In this document: one piece after another, positions 25,985 through 35,696 of the stretch
How positions within the stretch are numbered: position 1 is the stretch's first letter
How the letters are laid out: each line of letters begins with the position of its first letter
Origin: an uncultured Clostridia bacterium
Lineage (GTDB): Bacteria > Bacillota > Clostridia > Christensenellales > Pumilibacteraceae
Length of the DNA: 64,000 nt
Direction: 5' to 3'
Assembly (NCBI GenBank): GCA_944363615.1
Contig: CALVUQ010000003.1
Span: 1-64,000, forward strand
Translations under genes and position numbers: made by a program
Notes under the pieces: model-generated
What the model saw: only the letters and a program-made list of their open reading frames with translations
Database searches by the model: none
What the model was told of the DNA's origin: nothing

Positions 25985-27361
25985 ATGAAGAAAAAATCGT
26001 CAATAATCAAGCTTGCGTTGATTGGCGTTGTTCTGGTAATAGGGATTGTGCTCTCGGTATGCTCTTTTAAGCTGCCGTTTTCATATTATAATTACAATTC
26101 TTTTGCAAGTTCGATTAAGCTTGGTCTGGATCTTAAGGGCGGTATTTACGCCGTTTACGATACGGAAAGCGCGGGTGTGGACAATTTCGACGCAAAACTT
26201 GCCGGCACGCAGAAAAGGCTTCAGGATCTTTTGGTCTCCAAAGGATATACGGAGGCACTTGTCACCATTGAAGACAAAACCAGATTAAGGGTGGAAGTGC
26301 CCGACGTGGACAACCCTTCCGCAGTGTTTGAGCTTATCGGCCAACCTGCCGAGTTGGAGTTCGTGCTTGACGACACCGACGAAATCGTAATTACCGGCGA
26401 TCACGTAAAAAGCGCGGAGGGATATTACGATTCTACGCAGGGCGCTCCCGTCGTTTCGCTGGAGCTTACCGACGAAGGCGCAGAAAGATTCGGTGAAATA
26501 ACCGCCGCAAACGTCGATAAAACCATGTCCATTTATATCGTTACCGACGGAGTCAGGGACGAAACGCCCATTTCGACAGCAACCATTCAGGAAGCTATTA
26601 CGGGCGGTCGCGCACAGATAACCATGTCGGGACAGGAAACTCAGGACGCCGTTGACCTTGCCGCACAGATCATGAGCGGTACGTTCGACGTCAAGCTTTC
26701 GCTTAAAGAAAGTTCCACGATTTCCCCGACGCTGGGCGAGCAGGCTTTGTTCCTGGGTATAATCGCCGGTGCAGTGGGTCTTTTGCTTGTCGTGGCATTT
26801 CTGATCTGGAGATACAGGCTTTTCGGCGTTGTCGCAACAATAGCGCTTGCGGTTTATACGGTGCTTATGCTGTTCTTCCTGGCGGTTCTTCCTTGGGTAC
26901 AGCTTACGCTTCCCGGCATTGCGGGTATTTTGTTAAGCCTTGGTATGGCGGTCGACGGCAACATCGTTATTTACGAGCGCATCAAAGACGAGTACCGTGA
27001 CGGCAAATCCATTCTGGCTTCGTTGCACGCGGGATTCAAAAAGGCTACGGTTGCGATTTTCGACAGTAACATCACTACGATAATCGCCGCAATCATTCTG
27101 ATAATATTCGGCACGGGCAGCATTTCCGGCTTTGGTATAACTCTGCTTATCGGTATTATTCTTTCCATGTTTACTTCTTTGGTTGTTACTCGCGGACTAT
27201 GCAAATACTTTACCGCTATCAACAACACGAACGAAAAGCTTTACGGCTTAAAACGCGGCAAGGACTTTGTCCCCGATGAACTGGAGAACGTTGAAGAAGT
27301 CGAAGCTGAAGAAAAAGAAATCACCGCGCCTGCCGGCGAAACGGAAGGAGCACAAGCATGA
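25985..27361 (+). CDS. secD: Protein translocase subunit SecD
   Basis: RND-like membrane protein that uses the proton motive force to pull exported proteins across the membrane with SecF and YajC. A first membrane helix (about 9-27) is followed by GLDLKGGIYAVY, a periplasmic-type domain on the outer face (about 50-240), then five membrane helices (about 250-420) with the conserved AVDGNIVIYERIKDE segment. A short acidic tail ends the 458-residue protein. The stop codon overlaps the secF start by 4 nt. Confidence 0.96.
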   Translation: MKKKSSIIKLALIGVVLVIGIVLSVCSFKLPFSYYNYNSFASSIKLGLDLKGGIYAVYDTESAGVDNFDAKLAGTQKRLQDLLVSKGYTEALVTIEDKTRLRVEVPDVDNPSAVFELIGQPAELEFVLDDTDEIVITGDHVKSAEGYYDSTQGAPVVSLELTDEGAERFGEITAANVDKTMSIYIVTDGVRDETPISTATIQEAITGGRAQITMSGQETQDAVDLAAQIMSGTFDVKLSLKESSTISPTLGEQALFLGIIAGAVGLLLVVAFLIWRYRLFGVVATIALAVYTVLMLFFLAVLPWVQLTLPGIAGILLSLGMAVDGNIVIYERIKDEYRDGKSILASLHAGFKKATVAIFDSNITTIIAAIILIIFGTGSISGFGITLLIGIILSMFTSLVVTRGLCKYFTAINNTNEKLYGLKRGKDFVPDELENVEEVEAEEKEITAPAGETEGAQA

Positions 27362-28635
27362 AATTCAACAGATTGTTCGAACAGGATTTTAAAATAGTCG
27401 AAAACAAGAAGAAAGTTTTCGCTGCGCCCGTCATAGTAATCGTTATCGCAATAATAGCATGCATTGTCTATCATTTCGTTATGGGCAGCGCTTTCAACCT
27501 GGGTATGGATTTTACCGGCGGCTACAGCATCAGCGTTACTCTCGGCAACAAGCTTACTGACGAGACGTATGACACTTACCGTAATCTTGCCGTTGACATT
27601 GCCGAAGGACTTAAGGACGATGAAGGGAACGATTACGGCATTAAGGTTTCTTCCGTTCAGCGTCAGGGCGACGCCGATACCGCAGGATTGTTGCTTAAAT
27701 ACAAATCCGTAGGCACGGAAGAGGAAATGGAAACGATTAATGAAAAACTCAATGCTGCGCTTTCCGATTCCATGTTCTTTTTTCGTCCGACCGTTACTTT
27801 CAACGATGCAAAAACCGAGTTTACCGCGGTTTACGATAATTATCTGCTTGTAGGCGATTACGCTTACAGTTTTGAAACCAGGCTTAAAGAGGCAGGTTTA
27901 AACGTAAGTTCCGTTAACGTGTCGGAAGACAAAAAATCCGTTAAAGTTGCTCTTGCCGCGGCTGCGTCCGACGAAAACGTCGCCTCCGTCAACGAGATTA
28001 TGACTATTGCCGACAATTACGGCGGCATGGTCTCCGACGGCGGACAAACAAGCTCCACGGTCAGTTCGGAAATTCTGAAAAGCGCTTTGCTTGCGGTTTC
28101 CGTTGCACTTCTTCTTATGCTTGTTTATATCATCATAAGATTTGAGCTCTTGAGCGGTATTGCCGCCGTGCTTGCACTTTTGCATGATATTATTATAATG
28201 GTGTGCTTTATGGCCATTTTCCACATCGAGATAAATTCGACGTTCATCGCCGCGCTTATCACTATCTTAGGATACTCCATCAACAACACCATAATTATAT
28301 TCGACCGCGCGCGCGAGAACATTAAATTCTATGCCAACAAGCGCATTAACGGCAAACTCGTCAAACCCGCTTATATTGCAAACAAATCCGTTCAGGAAAC
28401 GATTTGGCGTTCCATCAACACAACGCTTACCACTCTTATCATGATCGCGATGGTTGCAATAATAGGCGTAACCGATATAAGAATTTTCGCTTTGCCTATT
28501 ATCTTCGGTTTGCTTGCCGGTACTTATTCGTCCGTGTTCCTGGCACCTACGATATGGGCACTGCTTGCGAAAAGTTTTCCCGGTACAATCAAAGCGCCGA
28601 AGGCAAAACGCGCGGTGGCAAAAGCCGACAAATAA
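27358..28635 (+). CDS. secF: Protein translocase subunit SecF
   Basis: Partner of SecD. After a membrane helix at about 20-42 comes FNLGMDFTGGYSISV, typical of SecF, then an external domain (to about 225) and five membrane helices with GYSINNTIIIFDRARENI. The 425-residue length is somewhat above the usual 290-320, because the external domain is enlarged (about residues 60-225), as in several Clostridia. It overlaps secD by 4 nt and ends shortly before a strong terminator. Confidence 0.95.
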   Translation: MKFNRLFEQDFKIVENKKKVFAAPVIVIVIAIIACIVYHFVMGSAFNLGMDFTGGYSISVTLGNKLTDETYDTYRNLAVDIAEGLKDDEGNDYGIKVSSVQRQGDADTAGLLLKYKSVGTEEEMETINEKLNAALSDSMFFFRPTVTFNDAKTEFTAVYDNYLLVGDYAYSFETRLKEAGLNVSSVNVSEDKKSVKVALAAAASDENVASVNEIMTIADNYGGMVSDGGQTSSTVSSEILKSALLAVSVALLLMLVYIIIRFELLSGIAAVLALLHDIIIMVCFMAIFHIEINSTFIAALITILGYSINNTIIIFDRARENIKFYANKRINGKLVKPAYIANKSVQETIWRSINTTLTTLIMIAMVAIIGVTDIRIFALPIIFGLLAGTYSSVFLAPTIWALLAKSFPGTIKAPKAKRAVAKADK

Positions 28636-28643
28636 TCCGATTG

Positions 28644-28672
28644 AATAAGCCTTCACGCGAAGGCTTATTTTT
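28644..28672 (+). terminator. Rho-independent terminator after secF
   Basis: Perfect 11-bp stem AATAAGCCTTC (28644-28654) with GAAGGCTTATT (28659-28669), tetraloop ACGC, then T residues. Confidence 0.92.
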
Positions 28673-28730
28673 ATATCGACACTTAGCAGTGTTTTATTTC
28701 AGGTCGGGTAGTGTATAAATCGGAGCGGAA

Positions 28731-31079
28731 ATGAACGTCAACGTATCTATTAAAAATTCAAACCCCGTAGACGCGGCTAAAGCTGAAGAATTAAGCCGTC
28801 TTTTCGGGCTGGACGAAAAAATCGTCAGCCTTCTGATTTCGCGCGGTATAGATACGGCAGACGCAATAAACAGATTTCTGTACCCCGATAAATCCATGTT
28901 TCACGATCCCTTCGGTATGAAGGGAATGAAAGAAGCGGCTGAAAGAATACGCAAGGCTGTTGCAGACAGGGAAAAGGTCGTTATTTACGGCGATTATGAC
29001 GCCGACGGCGTTTGTGCCGCCGCTATTTTGTCATTATATTTGTCGTCCGAAGGGCTGGACGTATTTGTCCACATTCCCAACCGCGTAAGCGACGGTTACG
29101 GCCTTAACGAAGATTCTCTGGGTAAAATAATCGACGCTCATATGCCCGATCTCATCGTTACCTGCGATTGCGGCATCTCGGGAATAGAGGAAGTGCGTTT
29201 TGCGTTGGACCTCGGGGTAGACGTTATCGTTACCGATCATCACGAGGTGTCCGGACAGGTTCCAGAGTGTATAGTAGTCAATCCCAAGCAGGAAGATTGC
29301 GATTATCCCTTTAACATGCTTTGCGGCGCTGGGGTTGCGCTTAAAGTGGTGCAAGCTTTAGGCGGACTTGGCAAAATGCTGGAATTTACCGACCTTGCAT
29401 GCGTGGCCACTATTGCCGATCTGGTACCTTTAACAGACGAAAACCGTCTGATCGTTCAATTGGGTCTGAAAAAGATAAACGAAAAAAAGAACCTCGGACT
29501 GACTTTTTTGTTTGACGCATTGGGCCTTGAAAACGTAACCAGCGGCGACGTCGCTTATAAAGTCGCTCCTCGCATCAATGCGGCGGGAAGAATGGGCGAC
29601 GCTTATCGCGCTTTTGAGCTTCTGACTACCACCGACGTATCGCGCGCAAAACAAATAGTGGACGAAATCGACGGCGACAATCTGCGCAGAAAAGAAATGT
29701 GCGACGAGATGTACGCCGAAGCCGTTGAGGACCTTAATGCGGAAGACCTTGTAAACAACCGCGCCATAATATTAAGCCATCCCTCATGGGAGAAGGGAAT
29801 TACCGGCATACTTGCCGCACGGCTTGCCGGCGAGTACAATCGTCCGGTGTTTATACTGGTCAGGTCCGGCGATACATACAAAGGTACCTGCCGAAGCATA
29901 GACGGAATAAATGTGCACGAACTGCTTGTGTATTGCCGCGACTCACTGGTGGAATTCGGAGGTCATGCACAGGCGGCAGGTTTTTCAATAGCTCCCGAAA
30001 AAATAGACGAGTTCCGCAAATCGGTAAACGATTATCTCAAGGCTTTTCCCGACGACCTTTTTATGCCTAAGGCTTATTACGACGCTGAAATTACGCCCAA
30101 AGAAGTCAATTACGAATTTGTAAAATCATTGGAACTGCTTGAGCCTTTCGGAAACGGAAACAACAAACCGCTTTTTAAAATGGAGCTTGACAATCTGAAG
30201 ATTGCGCCCTGCAAAAGCAATCAGTCGCATATTTCAATAATGTCCGATTCGGGACTGCAGATTTTTGCGTTCAATTACTCTAAGCTTTCTTATCAGCTGA
30301 TGTCGCAGGGTAAAAAAATAATCGTTACCGAACTTCAGACAAGCAATTACGGCGGAAAGCAGATTAAAGGCATCATGAAATGCTGCGCGCCTTCGTCGCT
30401 TTATATCAACGATGCCGTATGCGAGGGGTTTAAGTACGGTTTGCTTAAATATGTGCCGCAAAATAAGCCCGAATACTCGCTTTACGACGACGGTTATCTC
30501 GATAAGATTTCCCGTAATCTGTACGGCACGCTTATAATCGCCCCAGACAAGGCCTCTTACGACGAGTATGTCGGAAAACATGCATATCCGTTTTTCAAAG
30601 AATTCATGTACGCCACGTCGCGCAATAATTATTCAAGGATAATCGTCGCACCTTCCTTAGAGCAGGGAAATCTTTGCTTTGCCAATTACGATCATATCGT
30701 ATTTTTGCGCGCGCCGTTGAACAGCGGTATAATTTCTCATCTTAATTCGGTTACGAAAGCGGAAATATTATTACCCGAAAACTGTCGGGAAGATTACGAA
30801 GTCAGCGTAAACAGACAAGTTTTCGCGGATTATTTTGAGGCGATGAAAAAGCTTCAGAATCTTTCCTTTTCGGGGTTTAACGCATATTTCCGTCATTTGT
30901 CCAAAGACAAACCCGAATTTAAAATGGCTCAGTTCATGTTCTGTCTTGACGTATTTGAGGAGCTGGGCTTCGTCACCGTCGCAAACAATCCCTATCGCAT
31001 AATGTTTAACGGCGGAAAAAGAGCGGACCTGAATTCTTCGTCCGTTTATAAACTCATAAAGGAGAAAGTTAAGGAATAA
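28731..31079 (+). CDS. recJ: Single-stranded-DNA-specific exonuclease RecJ
   Basis: DHH-family 5'-3' exonuclease for recombination and mismatch repair. Catalytic metal motifs are clear: GDYDADG (87-93) and TDHHE (168-172), followed by GAGVALKV and the DHHA1 domain with GRMGDAYRA and FGGHAQAAGF. The 782-residue length includes a C-terminal region of about 220 residues beyond the OB-like domain, seen in longer Firmicutes RecJ proteins and of unclear role. It abuts rel with no gap. Confidence 0.93.
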   Translation: MNVNVSIKNSNPVDAAKAEELSRLFGLDEKIVSLLISRGIDTADAINRFLYPDKSMFHDPFGMKGMKEAAERIRKAVADREKVVIYGDYDADGVCAAAILSLYLSSEGLDVFVHIPNRVSDGYGLNEDSLGKIIDAHMPDLIVTCDCGISGIEEVRFALDLGVDVIVTDHHEVSGQVPECIVVNPKQEDCDYPFNMLCGAGVALKVVQALGGLGKMLEFTDLACVATIADLVPLTDENRLIVQLGLKKINEKKNLGLTFLFDALGLENVTSGDVAYKVAPRINAAGRMGDAYRAFELLTTTDVSRAKQIVDEIDGDNLRRKEMCDEMYAEAVEDLNAEDLVNNRAIILSHPSWEKGITGILAARLAGEYNRPVFILVRSGDTYKGTCRSIDGINVHELLVYCRDSLVEFGGHAQAAGFSIAPEKIDEFRKSVNDYLKAFPDDLFMPKAYYDAEITPKEVNYEFVKSLELLEPFGNGNNKPLFKMELDNLKIAPCKSNQSHISIMSDSGLQIFAFNYSKLSYQLMSQGKKIIVTELQTSNYGGKQIKGIMKCCAPSSLYINDAVCEGFKYGLLKYVPQNKPEYSLYDDGYLDKISRNLYGTLIIAPDKASYDEYVGKHAYPFFKEFMYATSRNNYSRIIVAPSLEQGNLCFANYDHIVFLRAPLNSGIISHLNSVTKAEILLPENCREDYEVSVNRQVFADYFEAMKKLQNLSFSGFNAYFRHLSKDKPEFKMAQFMFCLDVFEELGFVTVANNPYRIMFNGGKRADLNSSSVYKLIKEKVKE

Positions 31080-33215
31080 ATGCAACAGCTGAGAGAAAAA
31101 TTCGAATTGGTGTTCAATCCGCAGCAAACGGAAATGCTTAACAGAGCAATGGATTACGCTGCCGAAATGCACGCCAATCAATTCAGAGAGTCGGGAGAGC
31201 CGTATATCACTCATCCGATAGCCGTTGCAAGCATTCTTTTCGATTTGGGGCTTGATTGCAATACTTTGGCGGCGGCGCTTTTGCACGACTGTGTGGAAGA
31301 TACGCCCGCAACCGAAGAAGAAATAAAAAACAAGTTCGGAGAAGAGGTGGCGGAACTTGTTTCGGGCGTTACCAAACTTGACAAAATAGCCTTTAAATCC
31401 AAAGAGGAGGAGCAGGCTGAAAACTTCAGGCGGATGTTTTTCGCGATGGCAAAGGATATCCGCGTAATCATAATTAAGCTTGCCGACAGACTGCACAATA
31501 TGCGTACGATTTCCTCCCTCAGCGAGGAGCGTCAAAAGGCAATGGCCAGGGAAACGCTGGAGATATTTGCTCCGCTTGCTTCGCGCCTGGGCCTCAGTTA
31601 TCTCAAATGCGAGCTTGAAGACCTTTGTCTTAAGGTTCTGGAGCCCGCCGTTTACAATTCGCTTGTGGGTGAAATCGCGTTGAAACGCGCCGAGCGGCAG
31701 GAGCTTGTCAATCATATTTGCGCGCGCCTTACTTCATTGTTGGCCGAGCTTAAAATTAAAGGCGAGGTCAGCGGCAGACCTAAGCATTTTTACAGTATTT
31801 ATAAAAAGATGAAAAACAATAACCGCACTTTCGACCAGATTTACGATTTGACGGCTGTGCGCGTAATTGTGGAAAACGTCAAAGACTGCTACGAAGTGCT
31901 GGGTATGATTCATACCATGTGGAAGCCTATACCGGGAAGGTTCAAGGATTATATTGCGGTCCCGAAGCCCAACAATTATCAGTCGCTTCATACGACCGTC
32001 ATGACCACATACGGCATGCCTTTTGAAATACAGATACGCACTTACGAAATGCACAAAATAGCGGAATACGGTATTGCGGCGCACTGGAAGTACAAAGAAA
32101 ACCGCAGCACGACGAACGAACTGGACGAAAAGCTGGAGTGGCTCAGAGGGGTTATGGACGTGGAAAGCCAGACTTCCAGTCCTCAGGAGTTTTACGAGTC
32201 GCTTAAATTCGACCTGTACAGCGGACAGGTTTTCGTCTTTACGCCCAAAGGCGACGTAGTAACTCTTGCCGAGGGGGCAACGCCCGTAGATTTTGCATAT
32301 TCGGTACACAGCGCAATCGGCAATAAGTGCGTAGGAGCAAAGATAAACAATAAAATCGTACCGTTGGAGACTAAACTTCACACGGGCGACTATGTGGAGA
32401 TTATAACTTCAAATCTGTCCAAAGGCCCCAGCCGCGATTGGCTTAGGTTTGTAAAGACGTCCCAGGCAAAGTCCAAAATTAAGGCTTTTTTCAAAAAAGA
32501 GCTTAAAGAGGACAACATCAAGCGTGGTAAAGAAATGCTGGAAAAAGAAGCCAAAAACCGCGGCTACGTGCTGGGCAATCTTATGGTGCCCAAATGGCTG
32601 GACGTCATCATGCAACGCTATTCGATATCGTCGATTGACGATCTGTATGCGTCGGTGGGATACGGCGGATTTACGGTTAACCAGATACTTTCTAAGCTTA
32701 TCGATTTCTATAAGAAAGAGGAGCGCGCAAAAGCACCCGTAAAGACAAACAATAGTAGCCGTTCTCTTTCTTCGGGCGGAGTGGTGGTCAAAGGCCACGA
32801 CGACCTTCTTGTGCGTATGTCGAAATGCTGTAACCCGGTCCCCGGCGACGAAATCGTGGGCTTTATTTCGCGCGGCAGGGGCGTCGCAATTCATAGGAAA
32901 AACTGTCCCAATCTTAAAAATATTGAGGATTTCCGCCTTATAGAGGCGCATTGGGCAAATGCCGGTAACGCGCCTTTTGCCGTTTCCATGCAGATAGAAG
33001 CGCAGAATTCCAACGGCTTACTGGCACGCATAACCGCCCTTATCAGCGAGATGAAACTTACCATCAACAATCTTAACGCCCGCGTGGATAAATCGGATAA
33101 CGCGATTATAAATCTATCCGTTATGGTGGGCAGCATTGCGGAGTTTGACAGCGTAGTGAATAAGATTCAGTCGCTTCCCGATGTGGAAAAAGTATTCAGG
33201 AGCAACCTTAACTGA
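31080..33215 (+). CDS. relA: Bifunctional (p)ppGpp synthetase/hydrolase Rel
   Basis: Makes and degrades (p)ppGpp in the stringent response. The 711-residue protein has all domains in order: the hydrolase HD domain with HD at 69-70 (LLHDCVEDT), the synthetase domain with KHFYSIYKKM and FKDYIAVPKPNNYQSLH, the TGS domain (about 385-450), a zinc-finger-like segment with CCNPVPGDE, and a C-terminal ACT domain. Both hydrolase and synthetase motifs look intact, so it should be bifunctional. It begins directly after the recJ stop and overlaps the next gene by one base. Confidence 0.96.
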   Translation: MQQLREKFELVFNPQQTEMLNRAMDYAAEMHANQFRESGEPYITHPIAVASILFDLGLDCNTLAAALLHDCVEDTPATEEEIKNKFGEEVAELVSGVTKLDKIAFKSKEEEQAENFRRMFFAMAKDIRVIIIKLADRLHNMRTISSLSEERQKAMARETLEIFAPLASRLGLSYLKCELEDLCLKVLEPAVYNSLVGEIALKRAERQELVNHICARLTSLLAELKIKGEVSGRPKHFYSIYKKMKNNNRTFDQIYDLTAVRVIVENVKDCYEVLGMIHTMWKPIPGRFKDYIAVPKPNNYQSLHTTVMTTYGMPFEIQIRTYEMHKIAEYGIAAHWKYKENRSTTNELDEKLEWLRGVMDVESQTSSPQEFYESLKFDLYSGQVFVFTPKGDVVTLAEGATPVDFAYSVHSAIGNKCVGAKINNKIVPLETKLHTGDYVEIITSNLSKGPSRDWLRFVKTSQAKSKIKAFFKKELKEDNIKRGKEMLEKEAKNRGYVLGNLMVPKWLDVIMQRYSISSIDDLYASVGYGGFTVNQILSKLIDFYKKEERAKAPVKTNNSSRSLSSGGVVVKGHDDLLVRMSKCCNPVPGDEIVGFISRGRGVAIHRKNCPNLKNIEDFRLIEAHWANAGNAPFAVSMQIEAQNSNGLLARITALISEMKLTINNLNARVDKSDNAIINLSVMVGSIAEFDSVVNKIQSLPDVEKVFRSNLN

Positions 33216-33817
33216 TGAAAATGCTTAAACTGGTCACAAGCGTGGCAAGCACCAATACCTATATTCTGTATAACGATTCGGATTGTGTAATCGTAGATCC
33301 GGGCGACAACGCGCCGCTTTTGTTTTCGACGCTTGAAGAAAACGGACTTAAATGCAAGTTTGTTTTGCTTACGCACGCTCATTTTGACCACTGCAACGTT
33401 TGTTCGCTTCTGCAGTCGTACGGCGCAAAAGTTTTTATGCATGCGGGGGATAAATCGCTGTTGCGTACAGATAAGAATCTTGCCGTAAAATTCGGGATTG
33501 CTTTTAAAAGTTTTAAACCCGATTATTATGTGGCGGACGGGCAAAAGCTTGATCTTTGCGGAATCGAATTTACAGTCGTTCACACGCCCGGACATACCAA
33601 CGGCAGCGTATGTTATCTTGCCGAAAATTTTATGTTTTCGGGCGATACGCTTTTTCATCTTTCGGTGGGAAGGACGGATTTTCCCACGGGCAGCGACGCA
33701 AAAATGCGCAAGTCGATTAAGAAATTATTTGCGCTTAAAAAGGATTACATCGTTCTGCCCGGACACGGGTTGCAGACCAGACTGTCTTACGAACGCGTTT
33801 CAAACCCATATGCTTGA
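33215..33817 (+). CDS. MBL-fold metallo-hydrolase (glyoxalase II-like)
   Basis: 200-residue metallo-beta-lactamase-fold hydrolase. The metal motif THAHFDH (H54, H56, D58, H59), HTPGHTNGS (about 125-133) and FSGDTLFHLSVGRTDFP give the full binuclear site. This small YcbL/glyoxalase II-like group hydrolyses thioesters in some species, but the substrate here is not known. It overlaps rel by 1 nt and hemZ by 8 nt. The order rel, MBL hydrolase, hemZ is common in Clostridia. Confidence 0.9.
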   Translation: MKMLKLVTSVASTNTYILYNDSDCVIVDPGDNAPLLFSTLEENGLKCKFVLLTHAHFDHCNVCSLLQSYGAKVFMHAGDKSLLRTDKNLAVKFGIAFKSFKPDYYVADGQKLDLCGIEFTVVHTPGHTNGSVCYLAENFMFSGDTLFHLSVGRTDFPTGSDAKMRKSIKKLFALKKDYIVLPGHGLQTRLSYERVSNPYA

Positions 33818-35240
33818 ATTTTCCACTAACAAAGAAGACATAAAAAGCGAATTGCTTGACGAAATAAAACTGTTTTTTCCTTATCCCGAGGAATGCAATC
33901 TTAACGTACGTCATTCATGCGACGAAAATCAAAACGATTCCGGAACGGAAATCGGAAATACGGTTTTTATCGATGACAAGAGATACGACTACGTCAAAAC
34001 CATAGGGAAAAATTTGTCGCAGCAGGATTTTAAAAGGCTTTTTAAACGAGAGTGCAAGCTGTCTGTTTATCGTGCGTTTTCAGCGTTTACGGGGATTAAG
34101 CCGCCCTGGGGCAGTCTTACGGGTATAAGACCCTCGAAACTGGTATATGACATGCTTGAGGAAGGACTTTCCTTAAACGAGTGTCAAGAGCAGCTTTCCG
34201 AGCGGTTTTTCGTAAGTCGCGAAAAAGCCGGTCTTATATGTGACATCGTAAAAAACCAAACGGGCTATTATAAAAAAGACGACAGCCTTTTCAACATTTA
34301 TATACACATTCCTTTTTGTACGTCAAAATGTAAATACTGCTCCTTTACGACGGAGACGGTTTCGCGCGCCTCGGGACTTATACCCGAATACGTTAAAAAG
34401 CTGAAAGAGGAGATTTCCGACGCCGTGGATACTGTTTTTTCGTACGGGAAACTGTGTTCGGTCTATGTGGGCGGAGGAACGCCCACCGCTTTGTCTGCAG
34501 AGGAATTATACAATCTTTTATATGATTTTCCGTTTCGGGACGTTGAGTTTACCGTAGAAGCGGGACGTCCCGATACGATTACGGAAGAGAAGCTGGACGC
34601 AATAATGCGCGTAGGAGCAAACAGAATATGCGTTAATCCGCAGACGCTTAACGACAAAACGCTTAAAGAAATCGGAAGAAGTCACACCGCGGAAGATTTT
34701 TACCGTAAATTCGCTCTTGCCCGCAAATACGATTTTTCGGTAAACGTTGATCTTATTGCGGGATTAAGCGGGGAAACTTTTGAGGATTTCGCGTTTTCGC
34801 TTGACAAAATCGCGGAATTAGCCCCCGAAAACGTCACGGTGCACACATTGTCCAGAAAAAACGGGTCGGAGCTTAAGCAGGAGGGGAAAATAGACAACTC
34901 CCATGTGTCCCGCATGACAGATTACGCCTTGCGCGAATTGACGGGAAAAGGTTACGTTCCCTATTATCTTTACAGGCAGAAGCAGATGCTGGGCAATCTG
35001 GAAAACGTAGGTTACTGCCTTAAGGGAAAACAATGCGTCAACAACGTCACCACAATGGAAGACTGTATGTCCGTTATTGCGTGCGGTGCGGGTTCCATAT
35101 CTAAAGCCGTTTCTGACAAAGAAAAACGTATTGTCCGTTTTGCGGATTTAAGGGACGTTAAGTTGTACCTTGACCGCTTTGACGAAAAGTTGGCGGAGAA
35201 GAGAAATTTCTGTCAAAAACAGTTTACAAAGTCACGTTAA
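33810..35240 (+). CDS. hemZ: HemZ-like radical SAM coproporphyrinogen dehydrogenase
   Basis: Radical SAM protein of the HemN/HemZ family, 476 residues. An N-terminal domain of about 160 residues (with WGSLTGIRPSKL) precedes the core with C170-xxx-C174-xx-C177 and VGGGTPTAL. HemN-type enzymes oxidise coproporphyrinogen III to protoporphyrinogen, but HemZ proteins of Clostridia lacking heme synthesis probably act on something else; no other heme gene lies in the window. ATG 33810 was chosen because it overlaps the upstream stop by 8 nt; the frame is open further up inside that gene. The next promoter lies inside the 3' end. Confidence 0.85.
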   Translation: MLEFSTNKEDIKSELLDEIKLFFPYPEECNLNVRHSCDENQNDSGTEIGNTVFIDDKRYDYVKTIGKNLSQQDFKRLFKRECKLSVYRAFSAFTGIKPPWGSLTGIRPSKLVYDMLEEGLSLNECQEQLSERFFVSREKAGLICDIVKNQTGYYKKDDSLFNIYIHIPFCTSKCKYCSFTTETVSRASGLIPEYVKKLKEEISDAVDTVFSYGKLCSVYVGGGTPTALSAEELYNLLYDFPFRDVEFTVEAGRPDTITEEKLDAIMRVGANRICVNPQTLNDKTLKEIGRSHTAEDFYRKFALARKYDFSVNVDLIAGLSGETFEDFAFSLDKIAELAPENVTVHTLSRKNGSELKQEGKIDNSHVSRMTDYALRELTGKGYVPYYLYRQKQMLGNLENVGYCLKGKQCVNNVTTMEDCMSVIACGAGSISKAVSDKEKRIVRFADLRDVKLYLDRFDEKLAEKRNFCQKQFTKSR

Positions 35241-35251
35241 AGTGATATAAT
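35223..35251 (+). promoter_or_regulatory. Sigma-A promoter of rpsO
   Basis: TTTACA (35223-35228), 17 bp, perfect TATAAT (35246-35251). The -35 box lies inside the last codons of hemZ. Transcription should start near 35258, giving an 85-nt leader. Confidence 0.8.
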
Positions 35252-35257
35252 AACAAA

Positions 35258-35342
35258 AGTACCTCGTTCCACAGGTTATGGGAATCTCCGTCCCGCTACT
35301 TAGGTCCGAGGCGAATAATTTTTCCATGGAGGGTAAACAATT
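35258..35342 (+). promoter_or_regulatory. Structured 5' leader of rpsO, candidate S15 autoregulatory element
   Basis: The leader folds by eye into an outer stem CCTCG (35262-35266) with CGAGG (35307-35311), enclosing a small hairpin GGGA/TCCC (35280-35294). Autoregulation by S15 binding its own leader is known in several bacteria, with different structures. The ribosome site GGAGGG follows at about 35329. Binding by S15 is inferred only from position. Confidence 0.45.
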
Positions 35343-35606
35343 ATGGACAAGGAGACTAAGGCACAGATCATTGCCGAATACGCAACGCATGAAGGCGACA
35401 CGGGCAGCCCGGAGGTTCAGATAGCGCTTCTGACTTATCGCATCAACCATTTGACCGAGCACCTTAAGGTTCACGCAAAGGATTTCCATTCCCGTCGCGG
35501 TTTGTTGCAGATGGTCGGTTCCAGAAGAAGTCTGTTGAATTATCTCAAAGATCTTGACATCGAGAGATACAGACAGCTTATCGCAAAACTTGATTTAAGA
35601 AAGTAA
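35343..35606 (+). CDS. rpsO: 30S ribosomal protein S15
   Basis: Primary 16S rRNA-binding protein of the small subunit platform. The 87-residue sequence shows the full S15 signature, including [35 protein letters not shown] and [17 protein letters not shown]. It has its own promoter and leader and is followed by a terminator and then pnp, the rpsO-pnp order seen across bacteria. Readthrough of that terminator probably feeds pnp. Confidence 0.98.
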   Translation: MDKETKAQIIAEYATHEGDTGSPEVQIALLTYRINHLTEHLKVHAKDFHSRRGLLQMVGSRRSLLNYLKDLDIERYRQLIAKLDLRK

Positions 35607-35619
35607 TTTGTAAAATTTC

Positions 35620-35654
35620 AAGGGCGTAATCGGTTGTTATGCCCTTAATTTTTT
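35620..35654 (+). terminator. Rho-independent terminator between rpsO and pnp
   Basis: AAGGGCGTAA (35620-35629) pairs with TTATGCCCTT (35637-35646), one G-U pair, followed by AATTTTTT. No clear promoter lies between this and pnp, so pnp may depend on partial readthrough. Confidence 0.8.
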
Positions 35655-35681
35655 GCCGTCCGCGAGAGACGCGGGTTCGGC
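35655..35681 (+). promoter_or_regulatory. GC-rich hairpin directly before the pnp ribosome site
   Basis: GCCG (35655-35658) pairs with CGGC (35678-35681) and CCGCG (35660-35664) with CGCGG (35670-35674), loop AGAGA. It ends 2 nt before the GGGAGG ribosome site. E. coli pnp is controlled through cleavage of a leader hairpin; a similar role here is inference. Confidence 0.4.
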
Positions 35682-35696
35682 GTGGGAGGTTTTTAT

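Noticed and set aside
30771-31715. Open minus-strand frame of 314 codons across recJ and rel
   Set aside because: It spans the junction of two well-supported genes on the other strand and has no motif or start signal.
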